DNA of 64,000 nucleotides from Actinomycetota bacterium (lineage in GTDB: Bacteria; Actinomycetota; Acidimicrobiia; IMCC26256; PALSA-610), in assembly GCA_005773635.1 (NCBI GenBank), contig SXHN01000072.1, forward strand, positions 1-64,000, given 5' to 3'. The notes beneath the pieces are model-generated. The model worked only from the letters and a program-made list of their open reading frames with translations, did no database searches and was not told the origin of the DNA. This document shows positions 1 to 8,477 of the stretch, piece by piece (within the stretch, counting starts at the first letter, position 1; the number at the start of each line of letters is the position of its first letter). Position numbers and translations under genes: made by a program.

Positions 1-8
1 AAAAACGC

Positions 9-998
9 TTACAAATTGCTCTTGTAGTGGTCGTATGGGGCGTCGGGTTCGCCTGTGGGTTCGAAGTGCATGAGTGAATGGTGGGTACGTGTGAGCTTTT
101 CAGCCCACTTCGCTTTCACCCGCATACCCATGCGCACTTCGGCGGCTTCACAACCGCGAATCAACGCCATGATCGTGTTGTCTGCACCATCGAGCAGCAC
201 GTGCGCACTCACAAACGGCACTGGTGGCGCCAGGCCCGGTAAACCCGGAATGTTCACTACACAAAACGTCGTGATGCATCCGGTATCGGCGACGTCCACA
301 TCGATACTGGTGGGCTCTCCAGTTTTGGGGTCTGTGCCACGCGACGCGGCGTACACCTCAGTGGATCCGGGTGCGCGGCCGCCTGCAATTTTGCCCTCTG
401 CCATACCATCGAGGTAGCGGGTCAACGCAACACCCGCGGAAACCGTGTAGTGCAACTTGATCGGCTGCACCAGGCCATTGACCGGACCTTCACCATCGGC
501 ATTGACCGTCCGCGGCGGCGCGGCTACGGACGCCAAACCATCGGGCAACGGTATCCATGCTTCGATGTCGCGCACAGAACCTTTTCGATCGATTTTCCAA
601 TGCGGCATGACCCGCATTCCAACGTGTAGTTCGTCGGGAGAATTCGCAACGACCGCGTGCAACATCGCGGTGTCGGCGCCATCGGGTTTGATCATCGCAA
701 ACGCGAACGGCTGCGAAAATGGTTGCTTCTCCGGGCGCACTCGCCGCACCCAAGTGAAGCTCTCGATGGTTCCCGCCGGACCGACTTCAACCCAATCGGC
801 ATCCGACTCACCAATCGCCTCTGAAGTTTGCGGATCGTACTCAACCGGCGGAACGAGCACGCCGGCCGTTTTGGAACGCACGCCAAGGATGCGTCCATCG
901 CGCAGTCCGGTGAGGTACCGCGAAATCGCTGGCCCAATCGAACGGGTATAGCCGCCCGGGTATTCAACAACATGATCTGCGATCATCGGTTCAGCCAC
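9..998 (-). CDS. Tandem DUF35-type OB-fold protein (Rv3521-like)
   Basis: Encodes 329 residues from a GTG preceded by AAGGAGG with 5 bases between; the reading frame stays open 23 codons further upstream but without such a site. Two similar OB-fold segments (about residues 20-165 and 190-325) each end in a VGMRV/MGMRV strand typical of DUF35 acyl-CoA-binding proteins. The N-terminal zinc ribbon that usually supplies four cysteines is degenerate: the first repeat reads SKTAGVLVPPVEYDP where CxxC pairs are expected. Such proteins partner thiolase-like Ltp proteins in steroid side-chain degradation; Rv3521 of M. tuberculosis is recalled as a similar double-domain protein next to ltp4/ltp3. The gene lies downstream of the acyl-CoA synthetase on the same strand, so co-transcription is likely. 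Partner and substrate are inferred. Confidence 0.72.
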   Translation of the reverse strand: MAEPMIADHVVEYPGGYTRSIGPAISRYLTGLRDGRILGVRSKTAGVLVPPVEYDPQTSEAIGESDADWVEVGPAGTIESFTWVRRVRPEKQPFSQPFAFAMIKPDGADTAMLHAVVANSPDELHVGMRVMPHWKIDRKGSVRDIEAWIPLPDGLASVAAPPRTVNADGEGPVNGLVQPIKLHYTVSAGVALTRYLDGMAEGKIAGGRAPGSTEVYAASRGTDPKTGEPTSIDVDVADTGCITTFCVVNIPGLPGLAPPVPFVSAHVLLDGADNTIMALIRGCEAAEVRMGMRVKAKWAEKLTRTHHSLMHFEPTGEPDAPYDHYKSNL

Positions 999-1079
999 AA
1001 GGGCCTCCTTGGTGGTATCGAAGTAAACAAGCAGGCAGCCAAAGGCTAAGGACCTGCTCAGTGTCAAATGCTGGACTGA

Positions 1080-2624
1080 TTAGATCGCGCGGTCGCGACC
1101 TTCCCAATACGGATCACGCAATTTGCGCTTCAGTAACTTGCCTGTGGGTTCGCGAGGCAATTCATCCATGAAATCAAGAGTTCTCGGCCACTTGAACTTC
1201 GCGACTCGCCCGCGTATGTGTTCCATAATCGATGCCCGCAACGCATCGTCGCCCGCAATGCCCGCGACGGGTTCAACGATCGCTTTGATCTGTTCACCCA
1301 TGTCGTCGTCAGGGATACCGAATACAGCTACGTCGCCCACCGCCGGATGTTCGAGAATCGCTGCTTCGATCTCAGCAGGATAGATATTGATGCCACCCGC
1401 GATGATCATGTCGGATTTGCGATCACACAAGAACAAAAACCCATCTTCGTTGAGGTAGCCCATATCGCCGACGGTGAAGAAGCCGTCGGCGTCATGACTG
1501 CTGCTGGTCTTGGCTTTGTCACCCTTATATTCAAAGTCGCCCGAACCCATCTTCATCCACACGGTTCCAGGTTCGCCTGCGGGGACGATGACGCCATCGT
1601 CGTCGGTAACTTTGACTTGAGAAATAGGCCATGGTGACCCAACAGTCCCGGGGTACTTCAACCAATCTTCGGGTGTCGCCGTTGTGCCGCCGCCTTCGGT
1701 AGCGCCGTAGTACTCCCAGATAACCGGTCCCCACCAGTCGAGCATCTTGCGCTTCACATCAATCGGGCACGGCGCCGCGGCGTGAATCGCCCACTTCATT
1801 GATGAAACGTCGTGCTTGGACTTCACATCTTCGGGAAGTTGCAGCATGCGGTGGAACTGCGTTGGCACCATGTGGGTATGTGTGCACTTATAGGTTTCGA
1901 TGAGCCGCAGCGCTTCGGCAGGATCCCACTTATCCATGTACACAATGCCGTGCTTCGCGTGAATCGAGTTGCCCGCAAACGTGGTCACGGCAGTGTGATA
2001 ATTCGGCGACGTCGAAAGATGAATGTTGTTGTCAGCTTCAGGGATACCGAAGAGTGCGAAAAACATCGTGCCCAGTGACGCTGCAGTATCGGGGTCGATG
2101 GGTGGCAACGAACGCTTGACACCTTTGGGAAAACCCGTGGTACCCGAGGTGTAGTGCATCGCCGCGCCGGTCGCAAGCAGTTCGGGGCGGGTGGTCGGGT
2201 GCGGAGCAACGAAATCGTCGTAGTTCGTGAAGCCGTCGATGTGGCCAATCGCAATGCGCGACGTCGGCGCAAGGTCCGCCTCGTCCGCAGCCGGCCCGAT
2301 GACCGCACCAAATTTTTCGTGAGTCAGCACGGCCTTGGCATCAGAATCTTTGAGAATGTAAGCAATCTCGGGCGGCGCCAACCGGTAATTGATCGGGACG
2401 TAATAGAAACCGCCTTGTTGTGCCGCAAGCAGCGCGGTTAACGGTTCCACACCGTTTGGCAACACCGCGGCCACCGCATCGCCCGGTTGGAGGCCCAGCG
2501 CCTGGAGCGCGTGCAGGAGCCGATTGCATCGGGCGAGCAGTTCACCGCCGGTGTACTGGGTGCCGTCAGGGTCGACGACCGCGAGATACCCAGGGTCGTC
2601 GGTCGCGTGCTGCCAAAAGCTCAT
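1080..2624 (-). CDS. Acyl-CoA synthetase (FadD family, AMP-forming)
   Basis: 514-residue ANL-superfamily ligase that should activate a carboxylic acid to its CoA thioester through an acyl-adenylate. Visible motifs are the P-loop YTSGTTGFPKGV (about residues 158-169), YYGATEGGG, the hinge region DRKSDMIIAGGINIYP, and the C-terminal catalytic lysine region PTGKLLKRKLRDPYW. The start is the ATG at 2624; a KstR-type box ends only about 12 bases upstream. It is divergent from the EchA19-like hydratase, the arrangement of fadD19/echA19 in mycobacteria, but the protein is not obviously FadD19-like in sequence and is shorter. A steroid side-chain acid is the likely substrate from context; this is inference. 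Confidence 0.85.
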   Translation of the reverse strand: MSFWQHATDDPGYLAVVDPDGTQYTGGELLARCNRLLHALQALGLQPGDAVAAVLPNGVEPLTALLAAQQGGFYYVPINYRLAPPEIAYILKDSDAKAVLTHEKFGAVIGPAADEADLAPTSRIAIGHIDGFTNYDDFVAPHPTTRPELLATGAAMHYTSGTTGFPKGVKRSLPPIDPDTAASLGTMFFALFGIPEADNNIHLSTSPNYHTAVTTFAGNSIHAKHGIVYMDKWDPAEALRLIETYKCTHTHMVPTQFHRMLQLPEDVKSKHDVSSMKWAIHAAAPCPIDVKRKMLDWWGPVIWEYYGATEGGGTTATPEDWLKYPGTVGSPWPISQVKVTDDDGVIVPAGEPGTVWMKMGSGDFEYKGDKAKTSSSHDADGFFTVGDMGYLNEDGFLFLCDRKSDMIIAGGINIYPAEIEAAILEHPAVGDVAVFGIPDDDMGEQIKAIVEPVAGIAGDDALRASIMEHIRGRVAKFKWPRTLDFMDELPREPTGKLLKRKLRDPYWEGRDRAI

Positions 2625-2635
2625 GACTTCGATAG

Positions 2636-2649
2636 TAGAACGTGTTCCA
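2636..2649. promoter_or_regulatory. KstR-type operator, copy 1 (fadD side)
   Basis: TAGAACGTGTTCCA matches the mycobacterial KstR consensus TnnAACnnGTTnnA as I recall it. It lies just upstream of the acyl-CoA synthetase start, where a bound repressor would block the promoter. A perfect second copy lies about 92 bases away on the echA19 side, and a KstR-like TetR gene is about 3.4 kb away. Confidence 0.78.
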
Positions 2650-2727
2650 CTTGTGTGGCAACCGGACCGAACAGCACTGGTCGACGAGAGGCGACCCGGC
2701 ACGGAACGCGCGGGCCTGACACCGGCC

Positions 2728-2741
2728 TAGAACGTGTTCTA
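2728..2741. promoter_or_regulatory. KstR-type operator, copy 2 (echA19 side), perfect palindrome
   Basis: TAGAACGTGTTCTA, extended by one base each side to CTAGAAC-GT-GTTCTAG, is a perfect 7-2-7 inverted repeat 12 bases upstream of the echA19 ATG. It fits TnnAACnnGTTnnA exactly. Together with copy 1 it brackets the divergent promoter region. Confidence 0.82.
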
Positions 2742-2753
2742 GCCTCGCGCCCC

Positions 2754-3566
2754 ATGCCGATCCTTGAAGCTCTCACTACTGCACACTGCACCGTCGAACA
2801 AAACGGCCATGTCGTCACCATGACGATGAACCGTCCCGAAAAAAAGAACGCACTATCTTCGGACATGCTTGCCGGCCTTGTGTTGGCGTACGAATACATC
2901 GACGCGACTCCGGAGGTTCGTTGCGCAATCCTCACCGGAGCCGGCGGAGCATTCTGTTCGGGTATGGACTTGGTGTCGATGGGCCAAGAACCCACCGACC
3001 CTCGGGTCAAAGAAGTGATGGCCCGTGGCAATAGCCCGCACTGGAAAGCACTGTTGCGCGATTACCGGTTGTCGAAACCGCTCGTCGCGGCTGTTGAGGG
3101 CTACGCAGTTGCCGGAGGTACCGAGATTCTTCAGGGCACGGACATACGCGTCGCCGCCGAGACCGCGATCTTCGGTGTGTGGGAAGCAAAACGTGGGCTC
3201 TTCCCACTCGGCGGATCGGCGTGCCGGCTCCCCCGCCAAATTCCTTACACCCAAGCGATGGAAGTGCTGTTGGCGTGCCAACCAATTTCGGCACTAGAAG
3301 CGCAGCGCATGGGGCTCATCGGCCGCGTTGTCCCCGAGGGACAAGCGCTGCACGTTGCACGCGAAATCGCAGACCAAGTCGCGGCGTGCGCGCCGTTGTC
3401 CACGATGGCCATCTTGCGCGCTTGGCGTGAAACTGAACACATGTCCGACTACGACGCGATGCAGCACCAAGACAAGATTGGCTGGGAAGTATTCGCGAGC
3501 GAAGATGCCCAAGAAGGGCCAAAGGCATTCGCTGAAAAACGACCCGCGAATTTCTTGGGCAAATAA
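2754..3566 (+). CDS. echA19: Enoyl-CoA hydratase, EchA19-like
   Basis: 270-residue crotonase-fold enzyme expected to hydrate an alpha,beta-unsaturated acyl-CoA. The oxyanion-hole segments LTGAGGAFCSGMDL and VAGGTEILQGTDIR are clear, and the C-terminus GPKAFAEKRPANF closely matches my recollection of mycobacterial EchA19, a KstR-controlled hydratase acting on steroid side-chain enoyl-CoA. The ATG at 2754 is chosen because the homology begins there and the operator sits immediately upstream; the frame is open to 2487 but that region covers the divergent promoter. It is followed after 3 bases by a thioesterase gene, so the two are probably one transcript. Confidence 0.85.
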   Translation: MPILEALTTAHCTVEQNGHVVTMTMNRPEKKNALSSDMLAGLVLAYEYIDATPEVRCAILTGAGGAFCSGMDLVSMGQEPTDPRVKEVMARGNSPHWKALLRDYRLSKPLVAAVEGYAVAGGTEILQGTDIRVAAETAIFGVWEAKRGLFPLGGSACRLPRQIPYTQAMEVLLACQPISALEAQRMGLIGRVVPEGQALHVAREIADQVAACAPLSTMAILRAWRETEHMSDYDAMQHQDKIGWEVFASEDAQEGPKAFAEKRPANFLGK

Positions 3567-3569
3567 ACC

Positions 3570-4232
3570 GTGAGCGAAGCTGCGCCTGGCTACCCCGACG
3601 AAATCGCGTACGTCAACCCACAGCGAGCCCGGCTCGCGGCATCATTGCGAGCGATGATCGAAACGATGATGACGACGGCCGATGCGACCGACGCTGAACT
3701 GGACGCGGCCGCAAGCGCAATCGAAGCCGCAACATCATCGCTCGCGGGCGCTCGAAACACGACGCCGGGAGCCGGATATTCACCGAGAAGCCACGGCGAC
3801 TATTTGCCCCGATCTCCGGTCGTGGGAGCCGCGTCGCCCATCGCGCCCGGTTCCATCGAATGGCAGATCGAACCCGATCCCGACCGCCCAACGTTGAAGC
3901 GCTGTGTCGCTACTGGAAATATCAACGCGGCATACGAGGGCCCGCCGGGCTACGTTCACGGCGGAGTCATCGCGTTGATCTTCGATGAAATGCTCGGCAT
4001 CATCAACATCTCAAACGGTTGCCCTGGCATGACTGGATCACTCACGATTCGCTATCGCAAACCCACGCCGTTGTACTCGGATTTGCGCTGGGTGGCATGG
4101 ATCAACCGCATGGAAGGGCGCCGCGTGCAATCGACAGCACAGTTGTGGCACGGAGGTGTGCTGTGCGCCGAAGCCGACGGTTTGTTCATTCAACCGCGCG
4201 AAGAGGTTCGTAAGGCATACTTCGGTCCATGA
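3570..4232 (+). CDS. PaaI/hotdog-family acyl-CoA thioesterase
   Basis: 220-residue protein with a hotdog domain in its C-terminal half; the motif YVHGGVIALIFDEM (about residues 128-141) is the usual PaaI-type helix with the catalytic acidic residue, followed by GSLTIRYRKPTPL. The first 80 residues are helical and Ala-rich. It begins with GTG three bases after echA19 and its stop overlaps the next start (ATGA), so it belongs to the echA19 operon. A likely role is hydrolysis of stalled CoA esters to recover free CoA. The substrate is unknown. Confidence 0.82.
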   Translation: MSEAAPGYPDEIAYVNPQRARLAASLRAMIETMMTTADATDAELDAAASAIEAATSSLAGARNTTPGAGYSPRSHGDYLPRSPVVGAASPIAPGSIEWQIEPDPDRPTLKRCVATGNINAAYEGPPGYVHGGVIALIFDEMLGIINISNGCPGMTGSLTIRYRKPTPLYSDLRWVAWINRMEGRRVQSTAQLWHGGVLCAEADGLFIQPREEVRKAYFGP

Positions 4233-4777
4233 AACGCGCGATCCGCGAGCTTGTAGTTGGCGTTACCCTGGCGCTTGCATTCGGAGGCGTTGCCACCGCC
4301 GTACTGAGCGAAAGCTTCGATCAGCAGCCCCGGCTCGCCGTCTCAAACGAGACCGAATCATCAACCAACGGCGCCAATATCGACCCAGACGGCATCGACG
4401 ACCTCGACCGCCCGCTCTTAGTCACACCAAGAGTGCCGACCACCAAAGGCGAACTCCGCTTGGTGAAAGTCTTCGAGCCGTTTGATCTTGCCCGGGGGAG
4501 CGAATCCGCGTACTCAGTGGTCACGCTGGCACAGCTCGGCCAACAGTTCCCGGCGATCGGATTCGTACGACCAGACCGACCGTCGATGAGCGAGGGCGAA
4601 GTGTCGGTACTCATCGCCTCGCCAGAAACATTGATTCTCGCCACCCTCGATGCCACCGGTTGCGTGTGGCTTCACGAACTCGGAGGAGGCCCCGAAATCA
4701 CGCACTCCGAGGATCCGTCGATGTGTTCAGCATCGAATTCGCCAATCGATGGGTGGGCAGGGATCACCTCGGCGTGA
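4229..4777 (+). CDS. Hypothetical membrane-anchored or secreted protein
   Basis: 182 residues. An N-terminal basic start followed by a hydrophobic stretch (about residues 9-27) looks like a signal anchor or signal peptide; the remainder is acidic and soluble. There are Cys residues near the C-terminus that could form a disulfide outside the cell. The start ATG overlaps the thioesterase stop by 4 bases, so translation is coupled. I do not recognise a domain. Its position inside a fatty-acyl/steroid operon is unexplained. Confidence 0.6.
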   Translation: MKRAIRELVVGVTLALAFGGVATAVLSESFDQQPRLAVSNETESSTNGANIDPDGIDDLDRPLLVTPRVPTTKGELRLVKVFEPFDLARGSESAYSVVTLAQLGQQFPAIGFVRPDRPSMSEGEVSVLIASPETLILATLDATGCVWLHELGGGPEITHSEDPSMCSASNSPIDGWAGITSA

Positions 4778-4789
4778 CATGCTGCAGCT

Positions 4790-6040
4790 ATGACATCACT
4801 CAACCAGCAAGGCCGCAGCAAAGAGGAACTCCTAGCCGCGCTCACTACCAAACGCGCCCGCGATGCGCGTTGGCAAGACGGACGAACGTTCGGCATGGTC
4901 TATGACGGCGGCCCTGAAGTTCACGCGGTCGCAGAAGCGGTCGCCAAGATGTACTTGCACGAAAACGCCCTCAATACCATTGCATTCCCAAGCTTGGGCG
5001 AAATCCAAAGCGAAGTGTGCAGCTGGACCGCAGCACTGTTTCACGGCGAAACTGCAGCGGGATTCATGACGAGCGGCGGCACCGAGTCGATTCTGTGCGC
5101 GGTCAAAGCCGCGCGCGAACGGGCAAAAGCCGAACGAGGAATAACCGCTCCGGAAATCGTGCTCGCGGAAACCGCACACGCCGCGTTCCACAAAGCTGCG
5201 TACTACTTCGGATTCCAAGTCCACAAGGTCAAAGTCCGCGACGACTTTCGCGCCGACGTCGAAGCCATGGCAGACTGCGTCAACGCAAACACCGCACTCG
5301 TGGTTGGTAGCGCCCCACAGTATCCACAAGGTGTTATCGACCCAATCCCCGACCTCGCGCAACTCGCGCTGAGCGTTGGCGCGTCGATGCACGTCGACGC
5401 GTGCATGGGCGGCTTCGTCTTGCCCTTCATGGAACAGCTGGGGTTCGACGTGTTGCCGTGGGACTTTCGAGTCGAGGGCGTCACGACAATTTCCGCAGAC
5501 ATCCACAAACTCGGATACGCACCGAAGGGTGCTTCGGTGATCCTGCACGCCAACAAACAGCTCCGCCAGTACCAAACCTTCATGTTTGACCAGTGGCTCG
5601 GCGGCTTTTATGCGTCGCCCAACATTCAAGGCACACGGTCTGGGCTCCCAATGGCGTGCGCTTGGGCAGTGATGCAACACCTCGGCATCGAGGGCTACCA
5701 ACGCCTCACGAAGCTCACCATCGACACCCGAGCCACCATGGTCGCCGGAGTACGAGCGATTGACGGACTCATGGTTTTGGGCGAACCTGAGGCACAGCTT
5801 GTGGCAATCGCCACGCGTCCGCACAGCGATCTCGATGTGTTCGCAGTCGGCGACGCACTCAATCGCCGAGGCGGGTGGTTTCACGACCGTCAAACCCCTC
5901 CGGACACGCTGCACGCGACCGTGTCGGCAGGAAACGCACCAGTAATTGATCTGTACCTTGAGGATCTCGCCGCTTCAGTTGCTGAAGTGCAAGGCCTTCG
6001 CGCCGAAAATCGCAGCACAAGCTACGCGACGTTGGAATAG
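4790..6040 (+). CDS. PLP-dependent lyase/decarboxylase, sphingosine-1-phosphate-lyase-like
   Basis: 416-residue fold-type I PLP enzyme of the group II decarboxylase/S1P-lyase family. Seen in order: GGTESILCAVKAAR (cofactor phosphate loop), ETAHAAFHKAAYYFG, the Asp/Ala motif HVDACMGG, and the Schiff-base lysine K240 in SADIHKLGYAPKG. S1P-lyase relatives perform retro-aldol cleavage of phosphorylated long-chain amino alcohols. It lies 12 bases after the preceding gene and just before the KstR-like regulator. Whether it acts on a lipid linked to this pathway is not known. Confidence 0.82.
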   Translation: MTSLNQQGRSKEELLAALTTKRARDARWQDGRTFGMVYDGGPEVHAVAEAVAKMYLHENALNTIAFPSLGEIQSEVCSWTAALFHGETAAGFMTSGGTESILCAVKAARERAKAERGITAPEIVLAETAHAAFHKAAYYFGFQVHKVKVRDDFRADVEAMADCVNANTALVVGSAPQYPQGVIDPIPDLAQLALSVGASMHVDACMGGFVLPFMEQLGFDVLPWDFRVEGVTTISADIHKLGYAPKGASVILHANKQLRQYQTFMFDQWLGGFYASPNIQGTRSGLPMACAWAVMQHLGIEGYQRLTKLTIDTRATMVAGVRAIDGLMVLGEPEAQLVAIATRPHSDLDVFAVGDALNRRGGWFHDRQTPPDTLHATVSAGNAPVIDLYLEDLAASVAEVQGLRAENRSTSYATLE

Positions 6041-6084
6041 TCAAACGTGCGTCGCCTACAACGCCTCGTTTACGCTGCCACGTC

Positions 6085-6699
6085 ATGACCGAGAGCAGCG
6101 CTGCGACGAGCGACCTCGCAATTCCTTCAGCCCGCCGCACCGGCACGCGGGCTGCAGAAACAGTCGCCCGAAAACAACGGATCTTGCGCGCGGCAGTGTT
6201 GATGGCTCGCGAAGGCGGCTACGACGGCGTGCAGATGCGAGATGTCGCAGCCCACGCCGAAGTGGCGCTCGGCACCTTGTATCGCCATTACGCATCCAAA
6301 GACCAGCTTCTCTTGGCCGTCATGCTGGATCAAACCGAAACGTTGCGGCAACGACTTGAACAACACCCAGTACCCGGCGGTTCGGCTGCAGAGCGAGTGA
6401 GCGAAGTTCTGCGCAGAGCCTGTCGGTCGCTTGAGCGCGAGCGCAACGTCACCGGTGCGTTAGTGCGCGCGATGTTCGCCACGGAACCCGAGGTCGCGCA
6501 AATCAAGGCCGACGTCCATGACGAAATGAAGTCGATTATTGCTACTGCAATCGGCGACGAAGAAGCAAACCTCGACGCCATCGTCGACGTGCTCGGGCAC
6601 GTTTGGCTTTCCACAATGGCATTCTGGGTCGGCGGCGTTTCCCCAGAAACCACGATGAATGAACGGCTTGCGACCGCCGCGCACTTGCTGCTGCGGTAA
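6085..6699 (+). CDS. kstR: TetR-family regulator, KstR-like
   Basis: 204-residue TetR repressor. The helix-turn-helix region (about residues 32-75) contains GGYDGVQMRDVAAHA and LGTLYRHYASKDQLL, which strongly resembles mycobacterial KstR as I remember it (GGYEAVQMR, VGTLYRYFPSK). The C-terminal ligand domain keeps a DVLGHVWLSTMAFW segment like KstR's DVWLSNLLAWL. KstR represses cholesterol catabolism and is released by 3-oxo-cholestenoyl-CoA. Two matching TAGAAC/GTTC boxes occur at 2.6-2.7 kb, supporting the name. I see no KstR box directly upstream of this gene, so autoregulation is not evident. It converges with the LLM gene. Confidence 0.75.
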   Translation: MTESSAATSDLAIPSARRTGTRAAETVARKQRILRAAVLMAREGGYDGVQMRDVAAHAEVALGTLYRHYASKDQLLLAVMLDQTETLRQRLEQHPVPGGSAAERVSEVLRRACRSLERERNVTGALVRAMFATEPEVAQIKADVHDEMKSIIATAIGDEEANLDAIVDVLGHVWLSTMAFWVGGVSPETTMNERLATAAHLLLR

Positions 6700-6717
6700 C
6701 ACTCACCCGCTACCTTG

Positions 6718-7527
6718 TTACCAGCGAAAATTCTCCTGCACCACTGCGCACCACAACGGGTTATACGCATTCGACGCATCGACCGGAGCCAACACGCATA
6801 CCTCTGCGTCGCTTTCCTCGTAGCGACGAAGTTGTTGGGCGACCGTCTCTGCACTTCCCACAATCGCATTGGATGGTGCTCGTAGTCTTCTCGCTCGCTC
6901 GTGAGCATCATCGTCGGTAGCCCCGAACACGACAAGACCACCCCAGGTTGCGATTGCGTCAGGGTTTGCATCATGCAATTCGCGGGCGTACACAGCGAAT
7001 TGATCAGGGGAAGCACCCCATACATTCAACCCGCCAAATTCTGCGGCGACCGATCGCAGTTTGTGATGAGTTCCGGCGATCCACCGTGGAACTGTTGGCG
7101 CCGCGACCCCCACAGCCGCCGCAGTAGTTCTCAATGCCGCGACACGTTCGTCGAGCTGTGGAAATGGAATACCGAATGCGTCGTGTTCTGCAACGCTTTG
7201 CGAGTCACCCGCACCGATCCCCATGATCAGGCGAGTGCCACCCGCAACTGCGACAAGTGCCGTCACGTTCGCCGCAACCACCGCCGCGGGTCGCAATGAT
7301 GCGCGCACCACCATCGAGCCCACCTTGATGTTGCGGGTCTCGCCCGCGACCGCCGCCATGAGCGCAAAACACTCGATAGCCGGACGGCGCACGCCGTCGA
7401 TTCCAGTGCGAAAGAGATGGTCGTACGCAAAAACGGCGTAGACGCCAGCCCGCTGTGCGCTCACCGCCATTTCGATCGGCGTCTCAATATCGCGAACGAA
7501 CGACGGAAGCGTGAGCCCGATCTTCAC
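6718..7527 (-). CDS. LLM-class flavin/F420-dependent oxidoreductase
   Basis: 269-residue luciferase-like TIM-barrel enzyme. MKIGLTLPSFVRD at the start, FAYDHLFR, and GVGAGD-type segments such as LIMGIGAGDSQSVAEHDAFG are family hallmarks. The GTG start overlaps the ROK kinase stop (GTGA), so it is the last gene of the minus-strand operon that begins with the PimB-like gene. Cofactor F420 is likely in this group but FMN cannot be excluded; the substrate is unknown. Confidence 0.8.
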   Translation of the reverse strand: MKIGLTLPSFVRDIETPIEMAVSAQRAGVYAVFAYDHLFRTGIDGVRRPAIECFALMAAVAGETRNIKVGSMVVRASLRPAAVVAANVTALVAVAGGTRLIMGIGAGDSQSVAEHDAFGIPFPQLDERVAALRTTAAAVGVAAPTVPRWIAGTHHKLRSVAAEFGGLNVWGASPDQFAVYARELHDANPDAIATWGGLVVFGATDDDAHERARRLRAPSNAIVGSAETVAQQLRRYEESDAEVCVLAPVDASNAYNPLWCAVVQENFRW

Positions 7528-8477
7528 GACGCACGCAATTGTGATGCCTGCAGTGCCGCGCCAATCGCTCCCGCACGTTCTCCAAGTATCGCGGGTCGCA
7601 CCGGGATATGCGGTCGATGTGCTAGTCCTTCGAGGTGCCGAGTGAACGCAAGATTCACCGGATCAAACAACAAAGGCCCCATCTCTACGAGACCACCTGC
7701 AATCACAATCACTTCGGGGTCGAGGATATTTGCGAGCCCAGCGAGCCCCAATGCCACATTGTCAGCGAACGCAGCAATCACCGCAATCGCGAATGGATCG
7801 CCTGCGGCGGCGGCGGCCGCAACGTCTTGGCCGGTCACTTCCGAGCTATTGGCTGCAGTGATTGCGCCGCCTTGCCCGACAGAGATGGCTTCGCTACCCA
7901 TCCGACCCAATGCGTTGCCACACGCGATTGCCTCCCAATGCCCTACCTCTCCGCACGCACACACCGGGCCTTCCTGGCGCACGGTGAAGTGTCCGATCTC
8001 GGCCGCGAATCCGTTCGCACCGCGATAGATATCTCCGTGCACAATGATCGCTCCGCCGATGCCGGTTCCCAAAGTGACCAGCAACGCATTACGTGCACCC
8101 CGGAGTGCGCCCATCTTCAGCTCGCCATAGCCCGCGCAGTTCGCGTCGTTGTCCACGCATACCGGCACGCCAGTCGCTGCCTCCATTAGCTGTCGTACTG
8201 GCAGTGCCAAAACATCGGGAAGATTCGGCCCGAAGCGCATGCTTCCTTCACCGTCGACAAGCCCAGCGATGCCAACACCTACGGCAGCCGCGGGTCCGCA
8301 TTGGCGAGTGAGATCGCCCAACACAAGCGCAATTGCCGCTTCTACACCGCCTGCTGCCACGTTACTTGCGGTACGCGTTTCTGCGACGACCTCAGACGCG
8401 GCATCAACAGCAACTCCCAACACCTTCGTGCCGCCAATATCTATCCCGTAGACACAATCAGACACCGAGGCGCTCAC
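7524..8477 (-). CDS. ROK-family sugar kinase, glucokinase-like
   Basis: 317 residues. The N-terminal phosphate loop GIDIGGTKVLG, the DNDANCAGYGE segment with the catalytic Asp, TLGTGIGGAIIV, and the metal-binding motif CACGEVGHWE are visible. In most ROK proteins the last motif reads CxCGxxGCxE; here the third ligand is His. The GTG start overlaps the stop of the 79-residue protein. A role in cytoplasmic glucose phosphorylation is the usual one for actinobacterial members next to ArsA-like genes. Confidence 0.85.
   Translation of the reverse strand: MSASVSDCVYGIDIGGTKVLGVAVDAASEVVAETRTASNVAAGGVEAAIALVLGDLTRQCGPAAAVGVGIAGLVDGEGSMRFGPNLPDVLALPVRQLMEAATGVPVCVDNDANCAGYGELKMGALRGARNALLVTLGTGIGGAIIVHGDIYRGANGFAAEIGHFTVRQEGPVCACGEVGHWEAIACGNALGRMGSEAISVGQGGAITAANSSEVTGQDVAAAAAAGDPFAIAVIAAFADNVALGLAGLANILDPEVIVIAGGLVEMGPLLFDPVNLAFTRHLEGLAHRPHIPVRPAILGERAGAIGAALQASQLRAS

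Noticed and set aside
1080-2624. Naming the acyl-CoA synthetase FadD19
   Set aside because: The divergent position fits, but the protein is shorter and does not follow the FadD19 sequence I recall.
4832-5914. 360-residue minus-strand ORF opposite the PLP enzyme
   Set aside because: Shadow of high-GC codon bias; no domain pattern, and the plus-strand gene has complete PLP motifs.
6050-6084. Possible KstR box just before the KstR-like gene (AACGCCTCGTT)
   Set aside because: The half-sites have a three-base spacer rather than two, so it does not fit TnnAACnnGTTnnA.
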